A program made the translations under genes and the position numbers. DNA of 64,000 nt, taken from NCBI RefSeq assembly GCF_009391885.1, contig NZ_VZII01000041.1, forward strand, positions 62,001-126,000, read 5' to 3'. A model generated the notes under the pieces. The model did no database searches, was not told where the DNA came from, and worked only from the letters and a program-made list of their open reading frames with translations. Numbering within the stretch: position 1 is the stretch's first letter; each line of letters begins with the position of its first letter. The DNA comes from Pseudomonas sp. MN1F (GTDB lineage Bacteria; Pseudomonadota; Gammaproteobacteria; Pseudomonadales; Pseudomonadaceae). Below are positions 1 to 8,607 of the stretch, piece after piece.

Positions 1-708
1 CATCGCCTTGGCCACATACACCAGGTTCAGGCACCCCAGCAGCCGCCCACCCGCGTGCAAGGGCACGGCGATCGAGGCGATCTTCTCTTCCTGGTTCCAG
101 GCCATGAAATTCTCCGCATAGCCCCGGTGGCGCACCTTGCGCAGCAGGTTGTCGAGCGTCACAGGGTCACGCGCCAAGCGGTATTCGGGCCCTTCACGGC
201 TGGCCAGCAGGGCGATGATCTGCTCGCGCTCGGCGTCATCGCAGAACGCCAGGTAGGCCTGCCCGGTAGCCGTTGCCAGCAGCGGCAGGCGGCGCCCGAC
301 CATGGAGCGGTGGAATGACAGCCGGCTGAAGCGGTGGGTGGTTTCACGGACCACCATGGCATCGACGTCCAGGGTGCTGATGTCGGTCGGCCATACCACT
401 TCCTGCAACAGCTCGGCCAGCAACGGCGCCGCCGTGGCGCTGATCCACTGCTCATCGCGGAACCCTTCGCTCAACTCGCGCACCTTGAGGGCCAGGCGGA
501 AGCTGTCGTCGGACTCGCTGCGGCGCACGTAACCTTCCTCCTGCAGGGTCTCCAGCAGGCGCCGCACGGTGGTGCGGTGCAGGCCGGTGAGCTCGGCCAG
601 GCGGGTCGGGCTGGCACCGCCGTCGAGGCGGTTGAGGGCATTGAGCAAGGCCAGGCCACGGCTCAGCCCACGCACGTTCTTGTACTCGGAGTCTCGGTCG
701 ATATTCAC
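1..708 (-). CDS. mhpR: IclR-family activator of the mhp pathway (partial, 3' end outside window)
   Basis: Reading on the minus strand from a GTG at 708 gives MNIDRDSEYKNVRGLSRGL and then 236 codons that stay open to base 1, so the C-terminus lies beyond the window. Residues about 10-70 form the IclR winged helix (GASPTRLAELTGLHRTTVRR is the recognition segment). Residues from about 80 onward look like the effector-binding domain. AAGGA lies 6 nt before the GTG, which supports this start. It is divergent from mhpA, the arrangement known for MhpR, the IclR-type activator of 3-(3-hydroxyphenyl)propionate catabolism. The functional name rests on the family plus position. The effector was not deduced from the sequence. 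Confidence 0.88.
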   Translation of the reverse strand, partial: MNIDRDSEYKNVRGLSRGLALLNALNRLDGGASPTRLAELTGLHRTTVRRLLETLQEEGYVRRSESDDSFRLALKVRELSEGFRDEQWISATAAPLLAELLQEVVWPTDISTLDVDAMVVRETTHRFSRLSFHRSMVGRRLPLLATATGQAYLAFCDDAEREQIIALLASREGPEYRLARDPVTLDNLLRKVRHRGYAENFMAWNQEEKIASIAVPLHAGGRLLGCLNLVYVAKAM

Positions 709-731
709 AAAAAATCCTTATAAAACAATGA

Positions 732-748
732 TGTGCACTAAGTGCACA
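732..748. promoter_or_regulatory. Probable MhpR operator (17-bp palindrome)
   Basis: TGTGCACTAAGTGCACA is a perfect palindrome apart from the central base. It lies 24 bp from the mhpR start and is centred at 740, about 61 bp before the inferred mhpA transcription start. From memory, the E. coli MhpR operator is also a GTGCAC-type palindrome near -58. The match in both sequence and position is the evidence. Binding itself is inferred. Confidence 0.72.
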
Positions 749-764
749 GCAGGGCGTTTTTTCA

Positions 765-794
765 TTGTAGGGCAATCCGCAGCATTCCTATACT
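765..794 (+). promoter_or_regulatory. Candidate sigma-70 promoter of the mhp operon
   Basis: A good -10 (TATACT, 789-794) is preceded 18 bp upstream by a weak -35 (TTGTAG, 765-770). Transcription would start near 801, leaving a leader of about 220 nt before mhpA. A weak -35 with an upstream activator site fits an IclR-activated promoter. Confidence 0.5.
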
Positions 795-834
795 CGCCCC
801 AACAACTACAAATGCCCTGACAGGGGAATACACC

Positions 835-909
835 ATGCGCCATGCCTGCCTGCCGTCCTTACCCGTTGCCTGCGCCTTCCCATACCCAAGCGTAGCGTCG
901 CGCCGCTAA
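835..909 (+). CDS. Possible 24-codon leader ORF in the mhpA 5' region
   Basis: A short frame (MRHACLPSLPVACAFPYPSV, then ASRR and TAA) begins at an ATG with a good Shine-Dalgarno (AGGGGA at 822-827, 7 nt spacing). It sits between the inferred promoter and mhpA. The composition is Pro/Ala/Cys-rich with no recognisable domain. It could be a leader peptide affecting mhpA expression, or a chance ORF. Nothing else in the 709-1024 gap looks coding. Confidence 0.3.
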   Translation: MRHACLPSLPVACAFPYPSVASRR

Positions 910-1024
910 TACCCGTACCAGCCATAACGCCCGTTCAACTGCCTTGCGCCTGCCTGCGCGATGGCGGTAGCGGCTTGCCTGGAGTTACCGGGAGCGCCGT
1001 CGGGCCGTGTCGAGGATTACAACA

Positions 1025-2692
1025 ATGAACACGTCACATCCAGATCACCCACAGGCCGACTACGCCGCTGACGTGGTGGTCATCGGTGCCGGCCCGGTCG
1101 GGCTGGCGATCGCCAACTACCTGGGCCAGGCCGGCGTGCAGGTGCTGCAGATCGAGAAGCTCGACCAGCTGATCGACTACCCGCGCGCCATCGGTATCGA
1201 CGACGAGTCGCTGCGCACCGTGCAGGCCATCGGCCTGGTCGAGCAGGTGCTGCCGCACACCACGCCGTGGCACGCCATGCGCTTCCTGACGCCCAAGGGC
1301 CGCTGCTTCGCCGACATCCAGCCAATGACCGACGAGTTCGGCTGGTCGCGCCGCAATGCCTTCATCCAGCCCCAGGTCGATGCCGTGCTGTACCAGGGCC
1401 TGGCGCGCTTTGCCAATGTGCGCACGCTGTTCTCCCGCGATGTGGTCGAGTTCCAGCAGGACGAGCACGGCGTGAACCTGCGCATGAACGGCCCTGAAGG
1501 CCGGCAGGAGACTGTGCGTGCCCGTTACCTGGTGGCCTGTGACGGCGGCAACAGCCTGATCCGCCGCAGCCTCGATATTTCCTTCGAAGGCAAGACCGCG
1601 CCCAACCAGTGGATCGTCATCGACATCGCCAACGACCCGCTGGGCACGCCGAACGTGTACCTGTGCTGCGACCCGGTGCGCCCGTACGTGTCGGCTGCAT
1701 TGCCCCATGGCGTGCGGCGCTTCGAGTTCATGGTGATGCCGGGCGAGACCGAGGCGCAGTTGAGCCAGCCGCAAAACCTGCGCAAGCTGCTGGCCAAGGT
1801 GCTGCCGGACCCGGACCGGGTCGAGCTGATCCGCAAGCGCGTCTACACCCACAACGCCCGCCTGGCCGGCCAGTTCCGGGTCAAGCGGGTGCTGCTGGCC
1901 GGCGACGCCGCGCACATCATGCCGGTGTGGCAGGGCCAGGGTTACAACAGCGGCATGCGCGATGCCAGCAACCTTGGCTGGAAGCTGGCGCTGGTGGCCA
2001 AGGGCCTGGCAGGCGAGGCGCTGCTCGACACCTACGAGCAGGAGCGGCGCGACCATGCCAAGGCAATGATCGACCTGTCGGTGCTCGCCGGCCACGTGCT
2101 GGCGCCGCCCAAGCGCTGGCAGGGCGCCCTGCGTGATGGCGTGTCGTGGGCGTTGAACTACCTGCCGGCGGTCAAACGCTACTTCCTCGAAATGCGTTTC
2201 AAGCCCATGCCGCAGTACGCCAAGGGCGCGCTGGTGGCCGAGGTGAACAGCAAGGCATCGCCAGTCGGGCGCATGTTCATCCAGCCCAAGGTGGTTACCG
2301 AAGCGGGTGAGACGCGCCTGCTGGACGACGTGATCGGCAGCAACTTCGCCTTCATCGCCTGGGGCAACGATCCGCTCTGGGGCCTGAGCGCCGAGCAGGT
2401 GCGGGCCTGGCGTGCCCTGGGCGCGTGCTTCATCCAGGTGCTGCCGGAGGTGCAACTCAAGGCCGGGCGCGAGGTACCGGACGGGGTGATTCGCGTGGGC
2501 GACTGCAGTGGCCGCCTCAAGGCGTGGTTCGGCAGCTACCCGGTGTCCATCGCGCTGCTGCGCCCTGACCGCTTCGTGGGCGCGGTGGCCATTCCGCAAA
2601 CCGTCGGCCAGGCCAGCGATGCCCTGTTGCAGGCGTTGGCCGCTCGCCCTCAGGCCAACCAGCAGGCGCCGTTGGCGTCCAAGGTGGCCTGA
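1025..2692 (+). CDS. mhpA: 3-(3-hydroxyphenyl)propionate/3-hydroxycinnamate 2-hydroxylase
   Basis: A flavoprotein monooxygenase of 555 aa that hydroxylates 3-(3-hydroxyphenyl)propionate to the 2,3-dihydroxy compound using NAD(P)H, FAD and O2. The N-terminus has the FAD dinucleotide motif VIGAGPVGLAIANYLG. The conserved GDAAHIMPVWQGQGYNSGMR segment (second FAD motif of the PHBH/PheA family) lies near residue 300. The length equals that of known MhpA. The ATG at 1025 is preferred over the GTG at 1007 because GAGGA (1012-1016) lies about 8 nt before it. It is the first gene of the operon and is followed after 1 nt by mhpB. Confidence 0.93.
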   Translation: MNTSHPDHPQADYAADVVVIGAGPVGLAIANYLGQAGVQVLQIEKLDQLIDYPRAIGIDDESLRTVQAIGLVEQVLPHTTPWHAMRFLTPKGRCFADIQPMTDEFGWSRRNAFIQPQVDAVLYQGLARFANVRTLFSRDVVEFQQDEHGVNLRMNGPEGRQETVRARYLVACDGGNSLIRRSLDISFEGKTAPNQWIVIDIANDPLGTPNVYLCCDPVRPYVSAALPHGVRRFEFMVMPGETEAQLSQPQNLRKLLAKVLPDPDRVELIRKRVYTHNARLAGQFRVKRVLLAGDAAHIMPVWQGQGYNSGMRDASNLGWKLALVAKGLAGEALLDTYEQERRDHAKAMIDLSVLAGHVLAPPKRWQGALRDGVSWALNYLPAVKRYFLEMRFKPMPQYAKGALVAEVNSKASPVGRMFIQPKVVTEAGETRLLDDVIGSNFAFIAWGNDPLWGLSAEQVRAWRALGACFIQVLPEVQLKAGREVPDGVIRVGDCSGRLKAWFGSYPVSIALLRPDRFVGAVAIPQTVGQASDALLQALAARPQANQQAPLASKVA

Positions 2693-2693
2693 A

Positions 2694-3638
2694 ATGAGTG
2701 CCTACCTGCATTGCCTGTCGCACACCCCGCTGGTGGGCTACGTCGACCCGGCGCAAGCCGTGCTGGCGGAAGTGGACGAGGTGGTCGCCGCTGCCCGTGC
2801 GCGCATCGCCGCGTTCGGCCCGGAGCTGGTGTTCCTGTTCGCTCCGGACCATTACAACGGTTTTTTTTACGATGTGATGCCGGCCTTCTGCCTCGGCATG
2901 GGCGCCACCGCCATCGGCGATTTCAACAGTGCCGCTGGCCCGCTGGATGTGCCGCGTGACATCGCCGAGGCCTGTGCCGATGCGGTACTGCAGGCGGGTG
3001 TGGACGCCGCCGTGTCCTACCGCATGCAGGTCGACCACGGTTTCGCCCAGCCGTTGGAGCTGTTGCTCGGCGGCCTGGCGCACAAGCCGGTGATCCCGGT
3101 CTTCATCAACAGTGTGGCGGTTCCGCTGCCGAGCTTTGCCCGTGCCCGGCTGCTTGGCGAGGCCATTGGCCGTTTCGCCCGCAGCACCGGCAAGCGCGTG
3201 CTGTTCCTTGGTTCCGGTGGCTTGTCGCACCAGCCGCCGGTGCCGGAACTGGCCCATGTCGATGCGCGCATGGCCGACCGCCTGATGGGCAGTGGCCGCG
3301 ACCTGCCGGCTAACGAGCGCCAGGCCCGCCAGCAACGGGTGATCAGCGCCGCCGAAGGTTTTGTACGTGACCAGCACAGCCTGCACCCGCTCAACCCGGC
3401 CTGGGACAACCACTTTCTCGACCTGCTGGAGCAACGCCGCTTCGCCGAACTCGATGGCATGGCCAATGCCGAGCTGTCGGCGCTGGCCGGCAAGTCGACC
3501 CACGAGGTCAAGACCTGGGTAGCCGCCTTTGCCGCGCTGGCCGCATTCGGCGACTACCAGGCCAGTGCGCGCTACTACCGACCGATCCCCGAATGGATCG
3601 CCGGTTTCGGCTCGCTCAGCGCCCATTCCCTTACCTGA
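2694..3638 (+). CDS. mhpB: 2,3-dihydroxyphenylpropionate 1,2-dioxygenase (class III extradiol)
   Basis: A ring-cleavage enzyme of 314 aa, the same length as E. coli MhpB, of the LigB-type extradiol family with Fe(II). His115 (in VDHGF) and His179 (in GGLSHQPP) fall exactly at the positions of the two catalytic histidines I recall for E. coli MhpB. The start is the ATG one base after the mhpA stop. Longer upstream readings in this frame merely run through mhpA. It opens the catechol ring to 2-hydroxy-6-oxonona-2,4-diene-1,9-dioate for MhpC. Confidence 0.94.
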   Translation: MSAYLHCLSHTPLVGYVDPAQAVLAEVDEVVAAARARIAAFGPELVFLFAPDHYNGFFYDVMPAFCLGMGATAIGDFNSAAGPLDVPRDIAEACADAVLQAGVDAAVSYRMQVDHGFAQPLELLLGGLAHKPVIPVFINSVAVPLPSFARARLLGEAIGRFARSTGKRVLFLGSGGLSHQPPVPELAHVDARMADRLMGSGRDLPANERQARQQRVISAAEGFVRDQHSLHPLNPAWDNHFLDLLEQRRFAELDGMANAELSALAGKSTHEVKTWVAAFAALAAFGDYQASARYYRPIPEWIAGFGSLSAHSLT

Positions 3639-3657
3639 TCAACGGAGGACTCCCTTC

Positions 3658-4521
3658 ATGACCCGCAGCTCCATCAACGAAGCCGACAGCAGCCGTTTTG
3701 CCCGCATCCGCGAGGGCGAGCTCGACCTGCAAGTGCACTACAACGACCTCGGCGAAGGCGCCGAGACCGTGGTCATGCTGCACGGCTCCGGCCCGGGCGC
3801 CAGTGGCTGGGCCAACTTCAACCGCAACATCGAACCGCTGCTGGCCGCCGGCTATCGCGTGCTGCTGATGGATTGCCCGGGCTGGAGCAAGAGCGACCCG
3901 ATCATCTGCCGTGGCTCGCGTTCAGACCTCAACGCCACCGCACTCAAGGGGTTGCTCGATGTGCTCGGCCTTGAGCGTGTGCACATCCTCGGCAACTCCA
4001 TGGGCGGCCACAGTGCCGTGGCCTTTGCCCTGAGCCACCCGCAGCGCGTCGGCAAGCTGGTGCTGATGGGCGGGGGCACCGGTGGCGCCAGTCCGTTCGT
4101 GCCGATGCCCACCGAGGGCATCAAGTTGATCAACGCGCTGTACCGCGAGCCGACCATCGACAACCTGAAGAAGATGATGAACGTCTTCGTCTACGACCCC
4201 AGCGACCTCACCGAGGCGCTGTTCCAGACCCGCCTGGACAACATGCTCAGCCGCCGCGACCACCTCGACAACTTCGTCGCCAGCCTGGCCGCCAACCCCA
4301 AGCAGTTCCCCGACTTTGGCGCGCGCCTGGGCGAGATCAAGGCCAGGACCCTGGTGATCTGGGGCCGCAACGACCGCTTTGTGCCGCTGGATGTCGGCCT
4401 GCGCCTGATCGCCGGCATCGCCGACGCCGAACTGCACGTGTTCAACAACTGCGGCCACTGGGCCCAGTGGGAGCACGCCGCCACCTTCAACCGCCTGGTG
4501 CTGGACTTCCTCCAGCACTGA
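3658..4521 (+). CDS. mhpC: 2-hydroxy-6-oxonona-2,4-dienedioate hydrolase
   Basis: An alpha/beta hydrolase of 287 aa that splits the meta-cleavage product into succinate and 2-hydroxypentadienoate. Visible motifs are the oxyanion segment HGSGPGASGW (about 42-51), the nucleophile elbow GNSMGGHS (Ser114), and the late Asp/His region RNDRF and NNCGHWAQWEH. The ATG at 3658 follows GGAGGA closely. It is 19 nt downstream of mhpB and in the same operon. Confidence 0.93.
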   Translation: MTRSSINEADSSRFARIREGELDLQVHYNDLGEGAETVVMLHGSGPGASGWANFNRNIEPLLAAGYRVLLMDCPGWSKSDPIICRGSRSDLNATALKGLLDVLGLERVHILGNSMGGHSAVAFALSHPQRVGKLVLMGGGTGGASPFVPMPTEGIKLINALYREPTIDNLKKMMNVFVYDPSDLTEALFQTRLDNMLSRRDHLDNFVASLAANPKQFPDFGARLGEIKARTLVIWGRNDRFVPLDVGLRLIAGIADAELHVFNNCGHWAQWEHAATFNRLVLDFLQH

Positions 4522-4536
4522 TTTGAGGTACACCCC

Positions 4537-5331
4537 ATGAACATCGACTCGCCAACCCTCGAACGGCTGGCCGCCGACCTGCGGCGCGCGCAACAGCAGG
4601 GCGAAGCCATTACCCCGCTGCGCGACGCCATCGGTGCGGAAAACGCCGAGGCCGCCTATGCCATCCAGCGCCTGAACGTGGCCCACGCCCTGGCCGCCGG
4701 CCGCCGCCTGGTCGGTCGCAAGATCGGCCTGACCAACCCCAAGGTACAGGCTCAGCTTGGCGTCGATCAGCCCGACTTCGGCAGCCTGTTCGCCGACATG
4801 TGCTACGGCGACAACGAAACCGTGCCCCATACCGGCGTGATGCAGCCGAAGATCGAGGCCGAGATCGCTCTGGTACTGGCCCATGACCTGCCCAGTGCCC
4901 AGACCACCTTCGCCGATGTGATCGGCGCCACGGCCTATGCCTTGCCAGCACTGGAAATCGTCGGCAGCCGCATCCAGGGCTGGAACATCCGCTTTGCCGA
5001 CACCGTGGCCGACAACGCCTCCAGTGGCTGCTTCGTGCTGGGCGGCCCGGCGCGCCAGCTGCATGACCTTGACCTGCGCGGCGCGGCCATGCGCATGACC
5101 CGCAACGGTGAGCTGGTGTCCAGCGGCAGTGGCGCCGAATGCCTCGGCCATCCGCTCAATGCTGCGGTGTGGCTGGCCCGCACCATGGCCCGCCTGGGCG
5201 AGCCGCTGCGTGCTGGCGACATCATCCTCACCGGTGCCCTCGGGCCGATGGTAGCGGTGGCGCCGGGCGACCATTTCGAAGCCGAGATCGACGGCCTAGG
5301 CCGCGTCGGCGTGACCTTCAGCGGCGAATGA
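4537..5331 (+). CDS. mhpD: 2-keto-4-pentenoate hydratase
   Basis: A protein of 264 aa in the hydratase/decarboxylase (FAH-like) family. It hydrates 2-hydroxypenta-2,4-dienoate to 4-hydroxy-2-oxovalerate. The family features KIGLTNPKVQ, the metal-ligand region MQPKIEAEIALVL and the C-terminal GDIILTGALGPM are present. It is 15 nt after mhpC, with a GAGG Shine-Dalgarno. Confidence 0.93.
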   Translation: MNIDSPTLERLAADLRRAQQQGEAITPLRDAIGAENAEAAYAIQRLNVAHALAAGRRLVGRKIGLTNPKVQAQLGVDQPDFGSLFADMCYGDNETVPHTGVMQPKIEAEIALVLAHDLPSAQTTFADVIGATAYALPALEIVGSRIQGWNIRFADTVADNASSGCFVLGGPARQLHDLDLRGAAMRMTRNGELVSSGSGAECLGHPLNAAVWLARTMARLGEPLRAGDIILTGALGPMVAVAPGDHFEAEIDGLGRVGVTFSGE

Positions 5332-5342
5332 CGGAGACCCCC

Positions 5343-6275
5343 ATGAGCCACAAACGCAAAGTTGCCATCATCGGTTCCGGCAACATCGGCACCGACCTGA
5401 TGATCAAGATCCTGCGCAATGCCAAACACCTGGAGATGGCCGCCATGGTCGGTATCGACCCGGCGTCCGACGGCCTGGCCCGTGCCGCCCGCCTGGGCGT
5501 GGCCACCACCCACGAAGGGGTGGAAGGGCTGACCCGCCTGCCGGTGTTCAACGACATCGATTTCGTCTTCGACGCCACCAGCGCTGGCGCCCACGTGAAC
5601 AACGACGCCTTCTTGCGCCAGCACAAGGCCGACCTGCGCATGATCGACCTGACCCCGGCCGCCATCGGCCCGTACTGCGTGCCGGTGGTCAACCTGGAGC
5701 AGCACCTGCAGGCGACCAACGTCAACATGGTCACCTGCGGTGGCCAGGCGACCATCCCCATGGTCGCGGCGGTATCGCGGGTGGCGAAGGTGCATTACGC
5801 CGAGATCGTCGCCTCGATCGCCAGCAAGTCCGCCGGCCCCGGCACCCGCGCCAACATTGACGAATTCACCGAGACCACCAGCAAGGCCATCGAAGTGATC
5901 GGCGGTGCGACCAAGGGCAAGGCGATCATCATCATGAACCCGGCCGAGCCACCACTGATGATGCGCGACACCGTGTACGTGCTCAGCGAAGCTGCCGATC
6001 AGCAGCAGGTGGCAGCGAGCATCGAAGAGATGGCCGCTGCGGTGCAGGCCTATGTGCCGGGCTACCGGCTCAAGCAGCAGGTGCAATTCGAACAGGTGCG
6101 TGACCTGAAACTGCCGGGGCAAGGGACTTTCAGCGGCCTCAAGACCTCGGTGTTTCTTGAGGTCGAAGGCGCCGCCCACTACCTGCCGGCCTATGCCGGC
6201 AACCTCGACATCATGACCTCCGCCGCGCTGGCTACCGCCGAGCGCATGGCCCTGGCGATGGGAGCCCCGGCATGA
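5343..6275 (+). CDS. mhpF: Acetaldehyde dehydrogenase, acylating
   Basis: A protein of 310 aa that converts acetaldehyde, CoA and NAD+ to acetyl-CoA, normally in a channelling complex with the aldolase MhpE. The Rossmann motif IIGSGNIGTDL lies at residues about 9-19. The catalytic cysteine is Cys132 in VTCGGQATIPM. The ATG at 5343 follows a GGAG site. Its last four bases (ATGA) overlap the mhpE start, as expected for translationally coupled partners. Confidence 0.94.
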   Translation: MSHKRKVAIIGSGNIGTDLMIKILRNAKHLEMAAMVGIDPASDGLARAARLGVATTHEGVEGLTRLPVFNDIDFVFDATSAGAHVNNDAFLRQHKADLRMIDLTPAAIGPYCVPVVNLEQHLQATNVNMVTCGGQATIPMVAAVSRVAKVHYAEIVASIASKSAGPGTRANIDEFTETTSKAIEVIGGATKGKAIIIMNPAEPPLMMRDTVYVLSEAADQQQVAASIEEMAAAVQAYVPGYRLKQQVQFEQVRDLKLPGQGTFSGLKTSVFLEVEGAAHYLPAYAGNLDIMTSAALATAERMALAMGAPA

Positions 6276-7282
6276 ACGGCAAACAGCTCTATATCAGTGA
6301 CGTGACCCTGCGTGACGGCATGCATGCCATCCGCCATCAGTATTCGCTGGACGACGTGCGCGCCATCGCCGGTGCCCTTGACCGGGCCAAGGTCGACTCG
6401 ATCGAGGTGGCCCATGGCGATGGCCTGCAGGGTTCCAGTTTCAACTACGGTTTTGGTGCCCACACCGACCTCGAATGGATCGAAGCAGCGGCCGACGCGG
6501 TGAGCCACGCCAAAATCGCCACGCTGCTGCTGCCAGGGATCGGCACCCTCCATGACCTGAAAAACGCCTACGACGCCGGTGCCCGCATCGTCCGTGTGGC
6601 CACCCACTGCACCGAGGCGGACGTCTCGCGCCAGCACATCGAGTATGCCCGTGAGCTGGGCATGGACACCGTCGGCTTCCTGATGATGAGCCACATGCAG
6701 ACGCCCGAAGGGCTGGCGCAGCAGGCCAAGTTGATGGAGGGCTACGGCGCCACCTGCATCTACGTGGTGGACTCGGGCGGGGCAATGAACATGGATGACA
6801 TCCGTGCGCGCTTGCGTGCCGTCAAGGCGGTGCTCGACCCCGCGACCCAGACCGGCATCCACGCCCACCACAACCTCAGCCTCGGCGTGGCCAACTCCAT
6901 TGCCGCCGTGGAGGAGGGCTGCGACCGCATCGATGCCAGCCTCGCCGGCATGGGCGCGGGGGCGGGCAACGCGCCGCTGGAAGTGTTCATCGCTGCCGCC
7001 GACAAGCTGGGCTGGCAGCACGGTACCGACCTGTACGCGCTGATGGACGCCGCCGACGACCTGGTGCGCCCGCTGCAAGACCGCCCGGTGCGGGTGGACC
7101 GGGAAACCTTGGCCCTGGGTTATGCCGGGGTCTACTCCAGCTTCCTGCGCCATGCCGAAGTGGCCGCGGCCCGCTATGGCATCAAGGCAGTGGACATCCT
7201 CGTCGAGCTGGGCAAGCGGCGCATGGTCGGTGGCCAGGAAGACATGATCGTCGATGTGGCACTGGACCTGCTCAAGCGCTGA
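6272..7282 (+). CDS. mhpE: 4-hydroxy-2-oxovalerate aldolase
   Basis: An HMGL/DmpG-type aldolase of 336 aa that cleaves 4-hydroxy-2-oxovalerate to pyruvate and acetaldehyde. DVTLRDGMHAIRH (about 9-21) carries the metal/catalytic Arg-Asp, and GIHAHHNLSLGVANS (around 195) the two metal-binding histidines. The C-terminal DmpG-like communication domain follows. The start overlaps mhpF by 4 nt. It is the last enzyme gene before a hairpin. Confidence 0.94.
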   Translation: MNGKQLYISDVTLRDGMHAIRHQYSLDDVRAIAGALDRAKVDSIEVAHGDGLQGSSFNYGFGAHTDLEWIEAAADAVSHAKIATLLLPGIGTLHDLKNAYDAGARIVRVATHCTEADVSRQHIEYARELGMDTVGFLMMSHMQTPEGLAQQAKLMEGYGATCIYVVDSGGAMNMDDIRARLRAVKAVLDPATQTGIHAHHNLSLGVANSIAAVEEGCDRIDASLAGMGAGAGNAPLEVFIAAADKLGWQHGTDLYALMDAADDLVRPLQDRPVRVDRETLALGYAGVYSSFLRHAEVAAARYGIKAVDILVELGKRRMVGGQEDMIVDVALDLLKR

Positions 7283-7293
7283 TCCTTCGAAAC

Positions 7294-7312
7294 GGGGCTG
7301 CGCAGCAGCCCC
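7294..7312 (+). terminator. GC-rich hairpin between mhpE and mhpT
   Basis: GGGGCTGC-GCA-GCAGCCCC forms a perfect 8-bp stem with a 3-nt loop in the 66-bp gap. There is no U tract, so it may attenuate or protect the upstream mRNA rather than terminate fully. mhpT follows 36 nt later on the same strand. Confidence 0.45.
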
Positions 7313-7348
7313 CTCTGGCCCCAATACAAAAACAAGACGGGTAACCTC

Positions 7349-8527
7349 ATGACTTCTCCTGCAATCAACTCGCCGCGCGTGGCGATCACCATCGGCCTGT
7401 GCTTCCTCGTCGCACTGCTCGAAGGCCTCGACCTGCAAGCCGCCGGTATCGCCGCCCCGGGCATGGCCAGTGCCTTCGCACTGGGCAAGCTGCAAATGGG
7501 CTGGGTGTTCAGTGCCGGTATCCTCGGCCTGCTGCCCGGTGCCCTGGTCGGCGGCTGGCTGGCCGACCGCGTTGGCCGCAAGCGCGTGCTGATCGGCTCG
7601 GTTGCGCTGTTCGGCGTGTTCTCCCTGGCCACTGCCCACGCCTGGAGCCTGCCCAGCCTGTTGACGGCGCGCCTGCTGACCGGTGTGGGCCTGGGCGCGG
7701 CACTGCCCAACCTTATCGCGCTCACCTCCGAAGCCGCCGGCCAGCGCCTGCGCGGCAGCGCGGTGAGCCTGATGTACTGCGGCGTGCCGCTGGGTGCGGC
7801 GCTGGCTGCGGGTATCGGTATTGCCGGCTACAGCGGCGACTGGCAACGGGTGTTCCATGTCGGAGGTGCCGGGCCGTTGCTGATCCTGCCGTTGCTGCTG
7901 CGCTACCTGCCCGAGTCCAACCAGTTTCGCGCCACCGCCGAAGCCACGCCGAACCTGCGCCGCGAGCTGTTTGGCCAGGGGGCGACCTGGCTGCTGTGGC
8001 TGAGCTACTTCTTCACCTTGATGGTGGTGTACATCCTGATCAACTGGCTGCCGAGCCTGCTGGTCGGCCAGGGCTTCAGCAGCCATGACGCCAGCTGAGT
8101 GATGTTTGCCCTGCAGATCGGCGCCGCCATCGGCACCCTGGCCCTGGGCCTGCTGCTCGAACGCCTGCCAGCCTGGGCTACGGCGGCGCTGGTGTACCTG
8201 GGCATTCTGGCCGCACTGGCCGGCCTGGGGTTGGCCAGCGAACTGACCGGCATGCTGGTCGCCGGCTTCAGTGCGGGCTTCTTCGCCACCGGTGGGCAGG
8301 GTGTGCTGTATGCCCTGGCGCCGCATTTTTACCCCGTACGCGTACGCGCCACTGGCGTTGGCGCAGCCGTTGCCGTCGGGCGCCTGGGGGCGATGAGCGG
8401 GCCGCTGGTGGCAGGCCAGATGCTTGCCCTTGGCGCCGGTTCCGCCGGCGTGCTGCTGGCCTCGGCGCCGGGTGTGGTGATTGCTGCGCTGGCGCTGTTC
8501 CGCCTGATCGGCCGCCGCCCCGCCTGA
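7349..8527 (+). pseudogene. mhpT: 3-(3-hydroxyphenyl)propionate MFS transporter interrupted by an in-frame TGA
   Basis: The two halves (7349-8098 and 8099-8527) are in one frame and together give an MFS aromatic-acid/H+ symporter of about 392 residues with about 12 membrane segments. The N-terminal half carries the loop 2-3 signature GGWLADRVGRKR. Codon 250 (8096-8098) is TGA between HDAS and VMFALQIG, where homologues are expected to have Trp (TGG). One G-to-A change explains it. The second half starts with GTG right after the stop but has no Shine-Dalgarno. Possible explanations are a real nonsense mutation, a sequencing error or limited readthrough. It would supply the pathway substrate, so an inactive copy should reduce or redirect uptake. 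Confidence 0.85.
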
Positions 8528-8607
8528 CTTAAGCGTTGTTCAACCTTGCGTGCTCCCTGCTGCGTCTGCGGCAGGGCTTCCTACAACTACAAGAAAGTGA
8601 AGTGATC

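Noticed and set aside
1034..2599. 521-codon ORF opposite mhpA
   Set aside because: His/Gln/Arg-rich low-complexity translation typical of an antisense shadow in GC-rich DNA. mhpA on the other strand is complete and conserved.
6191..8326. 711-codon ORF opposite mhpE/mhpT
   Set aside because: Shadow of the mhp genes; composition is Gln/His-rich with no domain.
8099..8527. A separate gene for the second half of mhpT
   Set aside because: It starts with GTG directly after the stop, has no Shine-Dalgarno and is simply the continuation of the same MFS protein.
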